Under the pieces are notes generated by a model that was not told the origin of the DNA, ran no database searches, and worked only from the letters and a program-made list of their open reading frames with translations. Source: Devosia sp. YR412 (GTDB lineage: Bacteria; Pseudomonadota; Alphaproteobacteria; Rhizobiales; Devosiaceae). From it: a stretch of DNA of 64,000 nt. Below, piece by piece: positions 55,394-63,200 of the stretch (positions within the stretch are counted from its first letter, which is position 1; each line of letters opens with the position of its first letter). The stretch lies in the NCBI RefSeq assembly GCF_900110945.1, contig NZ_FOFL01000001.1:248001-312000 (forward strand), in the 5' to 3' direction. Position numbers and translations under genes: made by a program.

Positions 55394-56689
55394 TTAGGCC
55401 TTGGCCTGCATGCGATCGAGCCGCAGCTGTGCAGCGCGGCGGTGGCCTTCGAGGCCTTCGCTGGCGGACTGGCGGGCGGCGGGTGGGGCGACCTGCTTGA
55501 CGCCTTCTTCATCAAGCCACTGATGCGTGGCGATCTTGACATAGGCGCCGACCCACAGGCCGCCGGTATAGGCGCCAGCGCCCATGGTGGGGAGGGTGTG
55601 GTTGGTGCCCGAGCATTTGTCGGAATAGACCACGCTGGCCAGCTCGCCGATAAACAAGCTGCCGTAATTCCGTAGCTTTTTGGCGAATCCCTTGGCGTCG
55701 GCGGTATGCACCTGCAGGTGCTCGGCGGCGATCAGGTCGGAATAGGCGATCATCGCATCTTCGCTGTCGCAGACGGTGATCTCGCCATAATTGATCCAGG
55801 CTTCGCGCGCCGTGGTGGCCGTGGACAGCGTCGCCAGCTGCTTTTCGATTTCGACCAGCGTCGCCTCGGCCAGAGCCTTGTCGGTGGTGATCAGGCCAAC
55901 GCGGGTGCGGATGTCGTGCTCGGCTTGGGCCAGCATGTCGGTGGCGATCATTTCGGCATCGCCAGTCTTGTCGGCGACGATGAAAATCTCAGACGGGCCA
56001 GCGAGTTGGTCGATGCCGACCGGGCCGAACACCTGGCGCTTGGCCTCGTTGACGAAGGCATTGCCGGGGCCGACGATCTTGTTCACAGCCGGAACGCTCT
56101 CGGTGCCATAGGCCATGGCGGCAATGGCCTGGGCGCCGCCGATGCGGAAAATCCGATCAGCGCCAGAGAGATGGCATCCGGCAATCATCGCCTTGTGGGC
56201 ATTGGGCGGGAGGCAGGCGATGACCTCGTCAACACCGGCCACCTTGGCCGGGACGATGGTCATGATCGGGGCGCTGAGCAGCGGATAGCGGCCGCCGGGG
56301 ACATAGCAGCCGACGCGCTGGATCGGGATGACGCGGTGGCCCATATGGACGCCGGGCAGGGTTTCGACCTCCAGCGGCAGGATGGTCGAAAGCTGCGCTT
56401 CGGCGAATTTGCGCACATTGGCAATGGCGAATTCGGTGTCCTTGCGGGTCTGCGGATCGAGCTCGGCGACGGCGGATTCGCGTTCGGCGGCAGTGACTTC
56501 GAACACGGTAATGTCCGACTTATCGAACTTGGCCGAATACTCGCGGACGGCGGCGTCGCCATTCTTGCGGACATTGGCGATGATCTCGCTGACCAGCGTT
56601 TCGACGGGCGCGTTGTCGCCGATCGAGGAGCGCTCGGGGGCCTTCACATAGGTGACGCCGGGGAAGGGGGAGGTGGTGGCAGAGGTCAT
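55394..56689 (-). CDS. Histidinol-dehydrogenase family protein 2 (likely catabolic)
   Basis: A 431-residue paralogue of the 49215 product. Zinc and catalytic residues are again intact: [34 protein letters not shown], and [13 protein letters not shown]. The cofactor region [20 protein letters not shown] is normal. The two paralogues differ clearly along their length, so they probably handle different alcohols or successive steps. It is transcribed alone, toward the terminator at 55364, from the operator-containing divergent region at 56690-56873. Confidence 0.9.
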   Translation of the reverse strand: MTSATTSPFPGVTYVKAPERSSIGDNAPVETLVSEIIANVRKNGDAAVREYSAKFDKSDITVFEVTAAERESAVAELDPQTRKDTEFAIANVRKFAEAQLSTILPLEVETLPGVHMGHRVIPIQRVGCYVPGGRYPLLSAPIMTIVPAKVAGVDEVIACLPPNAHKAMIAGCHLSGADRIFRIGGAQAIAAMAYGTESVPAVNKIVGPGNAFVNEAKRQVFGPVGIDQLAGPSEIFIVADKTGDAEMIATDMLAQAEHDIRTRVGLITTDKALAEATLVEIEKQLATLSTATTAREAWINYGEITVCDSEDAMIAYSDLIAAEHLQVHTADAKGFAKKLRNYGSLFIGELASVVYSDKCSGTNHTLPTMGAGAYTGGLWVGAYVKIATHQWLDEEGVKQVAPPAARQSASEGLEGHRRAAQLRLDRMQAKA

Positions 56690-56810
56690 TGCGGTCAGCT
56701 CCGGATGCGCAAGAAAAGGTGCAAGCTTGGGCCTGTTTGCAGCAAGCTTGCTTGTTGTTTGCTGCCAGTTTGCTCGCGGATTGCTCCACGCTAGCCGGCT
56801 GAATTTGATC

Positions 56811-56826
56811 TTGCATACGTATTCAA
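56811..56826. promoter_or_regulatory. LacI-type operator copy 4
   Basis: TTGCATACGTATTCAA differs at one base from the symmetric sequence TTGCATACGTATGCAA. It lies between the divergent HisD-like gene (start 56689) and the hydrolase fusion (start 56874), so one site can control both. Confidence 0.75.
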
Positions 56827-56873
56827 AATTTGCCAGAGTTTTTTGGCAAAATCACTCTTGGCCATTGGTCGAG

Positions 56874-58814
56874 ATGTCATGGATCGTGATGAACCAGATT
56901 ATTCCCGCACCGGTCGAGAGGGTGGGCGCCGTGACGGTGCCGCTGCCGCTCGTGTTGCTGCCGGGCACAGCGTGCGACGCAAGATTGTTCGCGCCCATGC
57001 TGGACCGGCTCGGCGTGCCGGTGGCGACAGTGGTGGAGATGAGCGGCGGCGAGACGGCGGCCGAGTTGGCCGTCAAGATCCTCGGCCAGGCGCCCGAGCG
57101 GTTTTCGCTGCTCGGCTTTTCGCTGGGCGGCATTGTCGCGCTGGAAATGATCGCCCGGGCGCCAGAGCGGATCGCCAGGCTGGCGCTGGTCGACACCACG
57201 GCGCGACCCGATCCATCAGAGAATGCAGAGCGCCGTCGCGGGGCAGTCCGCAGAGCGCGGGAAGCGGGCCTTGCAAGCTATGTCGATGAAAGCTGGGCCG
57301 ACCTCGTCGCGCCAGGCCATAGCGGCAATACCGAATTGCGCGACGTCATCCGGTGCATGGCACGCGATGCCGGTATCGACACTTTGGCCGCTCAGACCGA
57401 AGTCGCCATCAGTCGCGCCGATAGCCGGCCGCGCCTGGCGGCAATCGGAGTACCGACGCTGATCCTTGCCGGCGAGGCCGAGCAGGTCTGTTCGCTCGAG
57501 GCGCATCGCGAGATGGCGCAGGCCATTCCCGGCGCGCGATTTTTTACCATTCCCAACGCGGGCCACTTTGCCCCGCTTGAAAATCCGGCCGCAGTAGCGC
57601 GTCATGTGCGCGACTGGCTGGGCGATATCAACGCCATTCCGGCAGACGACCAAGGAGCGAGCATGAGCGAGACCACCAGCAACCCCAAGACCAAGGGCGC
57701 GTCCGCCGTGGCGCTGGAAGAAAATGTGCTGCAGGTCGAGCGGCGCGACTATCCCGACCTGGCCCCGACCGATCGCCCGCGTTCGCAGTCGCTCGACGGC
57801 TTCGACGACATCTATACCGACATCGTCGATTACATCATCCGCTGCACCCACAAGATCTGGGACGAGCGCGATATCGGCCTGATCTATACCCATTACACGC
57901 ATAACTGCGTGCTCTATGGCACCACCGGCACCATCTACAATCGCGAAGACGTGGTGCGCGACACCATCCAGCGCCTCGTGAGCTTCCCCGAGCGCCGCGG
58001 CATGGGCACCCAGGTGATCTGGAACGGCAATGACAAGGATGGTTTCTACACCAGCCATCTGGTGACCGGCTCGGGCCGTCATACGCAATATGGCCACCTC
58101 GGCCAGCCGACCGGAAAGCCCTTCGTGTCGCGGACCATTGCCGACTGCATGGTGCATCGCAACATGATCTATCGCGAATGGGTGGTGGCCGATCAGATGG
58201 CGATCATCAAGCAGCTCGGTCTTGATCCCAACCACTTCGCGGCCCGCACGGCAAAGTCGAAGTTCGATGCCGGGCTGATCTCGCTCGATATCGGCGAAAA
58301 CCGCCGCTTCCTCGGCCAGACGCGGCCGAACGAAAAGGCCGACCTCAGCCTCGCGCATAATGACATTGAAGTGCAGACGGTGGAAATGCTGCATGAGGTT
58401 TTCGTCAAGCGCATGTTCGGCAAGATCGCCGAGGTCTATGCGCCCACCGCGCAGTATCATGGCCCGCTGATGAAGGAACTCTATGGCGTCGCCGCCATCA
58501 TTCACCAGCATCTCGGCCTGATCGGCTCGCTGCCCGACGCGTCTTATGAAATCCAGCATGTGGCGTCCAACCCCTGCGAAGAGGGCGGCACCAAGGTCGC
58601 CGTGCGCTGGGTGATGGAAGGCCATCACCTCGGCTATGGCATCCTCGGCGAATTGGGCGACCCGACCGGCAAGCGCGTCCAGGTGATGGGCATGAGCCAT
58701 TACCACTGGAAAGACGGCAAGATCGTCGACGAGTGGAATGTCTATGACGAGCTGAGCCTGCTGGTGCAGGTGAAGCTGGGGCAACTGGCTGAGGGCGCGC
58801 AGGCGTCCGTATAG
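56874..58814 (+). CDS. Alpha/beta-hydrolase fused in frame to a SnoaL-like protein
   Basis: A 646-residue open frame. Residues about 20-255 are an alpha/beta-hydrolase: LVLLPGTACDARLF (oxyanion region), LLGFSLGGIVALEM (nucleophile elbow G-F-S-L-G), an Asp around LILAGEAEQVC, and GHFAPLENP (catalytic His). From about residue 264 a second protein begins (MSETTSNPKTKGASAVALEE) with SnoaL/NTF2-like features: IYTDIVDYIIRCTHKIWDER, YTHNCVLYGTTGTIYNR, and MGMSHYHWKDGKIVDEWNVY. AAGGAG lies 5 bases before that internal ATG (57663), so the second part may also be made alone. A second start at 56889 is possible. No signal peptide. Confidence 0.82.
   Translation: MSWIVMNQIIPAPVERVGAVTVPLPLVLLPGTACDARLFAPMLDRLGVPVATVVEMSGGETAAELAVKILGQAPERFSLLGFSLGGIVALEMIARAPERIARLALVDTTARPDPSENAERRRGAVRRAREAGLASYVDESWADLVAPGHSGNTELRDVIRCMARDAGIDTLAAQTEVAISRADSRPRLAAIGVPTLILAGEAEQVCSLEAHREMAQAIPGARFFTIPNAGHFAPLENPAAVARHVRDWLGDINAIPADDQGASMSETTSNPKTKGASAVALEENVLQVERRDYPDLAPTDRPRSQSLDGFDDIYTDIVDYIIRCTHKIWDERDIGLIYTHYTHNCVLYGTTGTIYNREDVVRDTIQRLVSFPERRGMGTQVIWNGNDKDGFYTSHLVTGSGRHTQYGHLGQPTGKPFVSRTIADCMVHRNMIYREWVVADQMAIIKQLGLDPNHFAARTAKSKFDAGLISLDIGENRRFLGQTRPNEKADLSLAHNDIEVQTVEMLHEVFVKRMFGKIAEVYAPTAQYHGPLMKELYGVAAIIHQHLGLIGSLPDASYEIQHVASNPCEEGGTKVAVRWVMEGHHLGYGILGELGDPTGKRVQVMGMSHYHWKDGKIVDEWNVYDELSLLVQVKLGQLAEGAQASV
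57652..57665 (+). promoter_or_regulatory. Internal ribosome-binding site and start codon inside the fusion
   Basis: AAGGAG at 57652-57657, a 5-base spacer, then ATG at 57663, in frame with both parts. It looks like the original start of an independent SnoaL-like gene whose upstream neighbour has lost its stop codon. Confidence 0.65.
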
Positions 58815-58829
58815 GCTCCACACACTCAG

Positions 58830-58948
58830 TGTCACCCCGGCCTTGCGCCGGGGCCCATCCTGAGGTCTATCCTCACGCCGCCAGATCGATCCACCTTGCG
58901 GCTGTGGCACGATCTCGAGATGGATCCCGGCTCAAGGCCGGGATGACA
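58830..58948. repeat. Long imperfect inverted repeat, REP-like
   Basis: Two arms of about 35 bases (58830-58864 and 58914-58948), each starting at its outer end with TGTCA-CCCGG or TGTCATCCCGG and CCTTG, are inverted copies with roughly six mismatches, separated by 49 bases. Such TGTCATCCCGGCC-type palindromic units are common intergenic repeats in alphaproteobacteria. It lies after the fusion gene and before the convergent luxR stop, where it may also act as a terminator. Confidence 0.7.
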
Positions 58949-59003
58949 TCATGGGTGGGAAAGCTCTTCAGATAAGCAGCCCCCACAAGGCTCGCCGCCC
59001 CGC

Positions 59004-59699
59004 CTAAAACAATTCCCGCCTTATCGCCTCGGCCACCGTGTGCACCCGGTTTTTGGTGCCAAGCTTTCCGGCGACATTGTCCATGTGTTGGTTGACGGTG
59101 CGGGGCGACATGCCGAGTTCGTCGGCGACCTGTTGCGCGGTCAGGCCTTCGGCTGACAACACCATGACCTCGCGCTCGCGCGGGGTGAGGCCGGCGCCCG
59201 CGGTCTTGATGCCGCTGACATGGAATGAGCGCGCCTGCGAGAACAGCGTGTAGCCGACAAATTGCAACGCGCGCTCCTGCTCGGCATTGAGCCGCGTCGC
59301 GCCCGATAGCCCGATCAACCCGATGACTTCACTGTCAAAACTCATCGGCACCAGCGCGGCATCGACCATGTCGACGCGGCGGGCAAAGGCCAGCAGCGGA
59401 TCGCGTGGATCGGCAAAGCGCAGCCCATCGAAATATTGCACGCCTCCCTTGTCGAGGATGTCGGCAATCGGCTGCGTGCTGGTGCGCAGGCCGCTCGAAA
59501 TATAGTGATCCCACCAGCCGGCGCGACCGGCATTGCTGTCGAGCACGCGCACCGCCGACTTCAGCGAGCTGGCATATTCGATGAGATAGCCGCTGCGAAA
59601 ACCCAGGTCGCCGGCCAGCCGGGCCAATATTGCAATGATGTCGTGGTCACTGGTCGCGGCACGAATGCGGCCGAGATAGTCTTCGGCAAACCCTAGCAT
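59004..59699 (-). CDS. LuxR family transcriptional regulator (solo)
   Basis: A 231-residue regulator. The N-terminal autoinducer-binding-like domain covers about 1-150 (GFRSGYLIEYASSLKSAVRV, DPLLAFARRVDMVDAALVPM). The C-terminal GerE/LuxR helix-turn-helix is clear: LTPREREVMVLSAEGLTAQQ, then ADELGMSPRTVNQHMDNVAG, KLGTKNRVHTVAEAI. Some canonical acyl-homoserine-lactone pocket residues (W, Y, D) are hard to align, and no luxI synthase is in the window, so the ligand may be a different small molecule. Next to the LacI regulon, but with no TGCATACG site of its own. Confidence 0.92.
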   Translation of the reverse strand: MLGFAEDYLGRIRAATSDHDIIAILARLAGDLGFRSGYLIEYASSLKSAVRVLDSNAGRAGWWDHYISSGLRTSTQPIADILDKGGVQYFDGLRFADPRDPLLAFARRVDMVDAALVPMSFDSEVIGLIGLSGATRLNAEQERALQFVGYTLFSQARSFHVSGIKTAGAGLTPREREVMVLSAEGLTAQQVADELGMSPRTVNQHMDNVAGKLGTKNRVHTVAEAIRRELF

Positions 59700-60203
59700 G
59701 ACCTCTGCTCCGGCATGCAGAGCCAGTCAAAACCAAGTCTCTCAAGTCCGCCGCAATACGCCATTGAGACTACGATAAGATACGCAGTTAAATCTGCCAT
59801 TGGCAAATTTACGGATGTAATTTCCAACAGCGGCATAAACAGCGACGTCAATCCTTACAATTTTCAGGACTGTTGCTGGCGCCTATCTTCACACTACTCC
59901 TCCCGAATCTCCGGTGGGATGGCAGCGGTGAAACAGCTCGACGCTCCACGTTTCCTGCTGACTGGCCAATGCAAAAGGCTGGATTAGGGACAAGATCATT
60001 GCGGCTCCCAAGCCTGCGTTCCCGAATGATCTTGTCCCTCCGGCTTCGCAGGCTCTCAATCGAAGTAAAATTGAGTTAACTTAGAATTAATCCCAAAATA
60101 CACATTGAAATCTGCACACTAGAGCTTAGAGTTCTGGTAATACATCCATGTCATAACGGCACTTGGGAACGCTGCGTATTGTTTAGTAAGCAGCGAGTAT
60201 CTG
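59700..60203. other. AT-richer intergenic region before the Ig-repeat gene
   Basis: No supported protein gene in 504 bases. Base composition is clearly less GC-rich than the surroundings, with stretches such as AAAATTGAGTTAACTTAGAATTAA around 60065-60090. It holds two interleaved inverted repeats (separate entry), the luxR promoter at the left end and probably the promoter of the large downstream gene. Confidence 0.6.
59987..60054. repeat. Two interleaved inverted repeats (pseudoknot-capable)
   Basis: Stem A: GGGACAAGATCATT (59987-60000) with AATGATCTTGTCCC (60025-60038), perfect 14 bp. Stem B: AGCCTGCG (60011-60018) with CGCAGGCT (60047-60054), perfect 8 bp. One arm of B lies in the loop of A and the other beyond it, so the RNA could fold as an H-type pseudoknot or switch. 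Alternatively this is a phased operator or a small mobile-repeat trace. Confidence 0.6.
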
Positions 60204-63200
60204 GTGTCTTCTTTAACGTTCGGCCGTCGTGGCTCGCGCGATTCGACGGATTCCGTGGATTCCGGGGAGAAACCCTCGGCGGCGGAACACGCGATTGCCC
60301 AGTCCGGTCTCCAGCTCATCTGGCGCTGCACGCTCAGCGTGCTGCTCGCCCTGTTGATGGTGCTGCTGCTGGCCTCGATGGCGATGGCCGCATCGCTGGG
60401 CTGTACCGCTGTCAACAATGGCCAGCTGAACTATTCCGGCCCATCAGCGCCGATCCAGACCAAGACCATCCTGCTGACCAATTTCACCAGTGGCGACCAT
60501 CTCACCTATAAGCATGTCACCGATCGGGCCCGAGCCGGAACAACCCTGATCCTGTCGGCTGGCCCGCTCTACCTGACGCAGACCACCACTACGGCGCTGA
60601 CCCACACCATGTCGGGCACCGTGGGCTCGGTGCTGGGCATCGAGCTGCTGAATCTCGCGGCCACTGCACAGTCGAACGACGCTGCGGCCGGCGTGCTGAT
60701 CCCCGGTCTGCTGGGCGACCCGACCAATATCGTGGTAACCGTCACCTGTATTCCGGCGCCGGCCGTCACCACCATGACGCTGACCTCCAATTCGCCGACG
60801 GTTTTCGGCCAGGCCGCCAGCTTTTCGGCTGGCATCACCGCGCCCGATGGCAGCATTGCCACCGGCAATGTGACCTTTACCGTCGATGGCGTGGCGCAGC
60901 CGCCGGTGGCGCTCAATGGCGCGGGCGTCGCCACGCTCAACATGGCCGGGCTCAGCGTCGGTAGCCACACGGTGAGCGCCGCCTATGCCGGCAATGGCTC
61001 GTTTACCGCCAGCAGCGCCACGCTGTCGGGCGGCCATACCGTCAACAAGGCAGCGACCACGACCGCCGTCACCAGTTCCACCGCCTCGGCGGTGTTCGGC
61101 AGCAATGTGACCTTTACCGCGACGGTTGCCGTGACGGCGCCGGGCACCGGCACGCCGCCGGGTTCGGTGATCTTTACTCTCGATGGCGTCGACCAGAGCC
61201 CGGTGGCGCTCAATGGTTCGGGCGTCGCGACGATCACCACCAATAGTCTTGGTGTCGGCAGCAAGCCGATCCTGGCCCGCTATGTCACCACCACCAATTA
61301 TGCGGCGAGCAATGGATCGCTGAGCGGCAACCAGACCGTGACCAAGGCGCCGACCAGCACAGCCGTCACCCAGTCGGCCCCGACCACCATCTATGGCCAG
61401 TCGGTGACCTTCACTGCCACCGTCACCTCTGGCGTCGGCACGCCGACCGGCAACGTGGTCTTCACCATTGATGGCGTGGCACAGGCGCCGACGGCGCTGA
61501 ATGGCGCGGGCGTCGCAACGCTGAGCAGCACCAGCCTGCCGGTGGGCAATCACACCATCAGCGCCGATTATACCGGCACGGCCAATCTGGCGACGAGTTC
61601 GGGCAGCCTCGGCGGCGGCCATGCGGTCACCGCCATTGTCACGACGACGACGCTGTCCGGCCCCGGCTCGGTGGTGTTCGGCACCAATCCGACCATTACC
61701 GCCACGGTCAGTTCGGCCAGCGGCACGCCGACCGGCAGCGTGGTGTTTACCGTCGATGGCACGCCGCGTGCCCCGGTGGCGCTCAATGGTGGCAGCGTCG
61801 ACGTGACGCTGACCGGCATTGGCGCCGGAACGCATACCGTCACCGCCGACTATGCTGGCACCGCCATCTATGCCGCCAGTAGCGGCACGCTGAGCGGCGG
61901 CCAGGTGGTCACCAAGGCGGCCACCACCACGACGATCAGCCCGGTTGCCGCGGTGGCGCTCGGCCAGTCGCTCAGCCTCACCGCCACGGTCGCTTCCGCC
62001 AGCGGCACGCCGGGCGGCACGGTGACCTTTACCGTCGATAGCGTGGCGCAAAGCCCGGTGACCCTTTCGGGCGGCCAGGCCAACCTGCTGGTGCCCGGCC
62101 TCGGCGTCGGCAGCCATACGATTTCCGCTGCCTATTCGGGCGCCGACAATTATGCGGTGAGTACCAGCGCCGCGACGACAGGCACGGTCAACAAGGCGGC
62201 CTCCAGCGTGGTCGTCTCGTCCTCCGCCAATCCGGCGGTGGCGGGGCAGGCTATTGCCTTGACTGCCACGGTCAGCGCCAGCGCCGCATCGCCGACCGGC
62301 ACGGTGGTTTTCACCATCGACACCGTGGACCAGCCGGCCGTCAGCCTCAGCAGCGGCGTGGCGACGCTCAACCTGCCGGGCCTTGCGGTGGGCAGCCACA
62401 CCATCACCGCCAGCTATTCCGGCGATGCCAATCTCCTCACCAGTTCCGCCTCCCTCCCGGGCGGACAGACCGTCGCGCGCGCGGCGACAACCACAGCGTT
62501 GTCCAGCGATGCCCCCTCGCCAGCCCTGGGCGCGGCGGTCACCTTCACCGCCGTCGTCGCCCCCGTTGCGCCGGGCGCCGGTTCGCCGACAGGCAATGTC
62601 ATCTTCAGTATCGACAATGTCGATCAGCCGGGTGTGGCGCTGAATGGCGCCGGCACGGCCAGCATTACGCGTTCGAACCTTGGCGTGGGTTCGCACGTCA
62701 TCACCGCGCGCTATGCCGGCGACACCAATTTCGCCCAGTCCAATGGTACATTGTCCGGTGGGCAGACCGTCGTGGCGGCCTCGACCGCAACCGTTGTGAC
62801 GTTCACGCCGAGCGCCCCGACCTTCGGCAGTTCGGCGACGGTGAGCGCCACGGTGACCTCCTCCGGCGGTACCCCGGCCGGCAATGTCATCTTTACGGTT
62901 AACAGCGTCGATCGGGCGCCGACGAGCCTCGTCAATGGCGTGGCCGACCTGGTGCTGAGCAATCTTGCCGTGGGCAGCTATACGCTCGGCGCGCGCTTTG
63001 TCGCCACCTCCAATTATCTGGCCAGCACGGCCACCGACAAGACCATGGTGGTCGGCGCTGCGCCCACCACGACCACGGTCAGCGCCAGCCCGTCCAGCAT
63101 CAAGCTGGGCGAGAGCACGACGCTGTCGGCCAGCGTCAGCGCCGCCCAGGGCACGCCCTCGGGTTCGGTGGAATTCCGCGATGGCACGACGCTGTTGGGC

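Noticed and set aside
57216..58910. A 564-codon minus-strand frame over the hydrolase-SnoaL fusion
   Set aside because: Antisense shadow rich in His, Arg and Gly. The plus strand shows catalytic motifs of two families.
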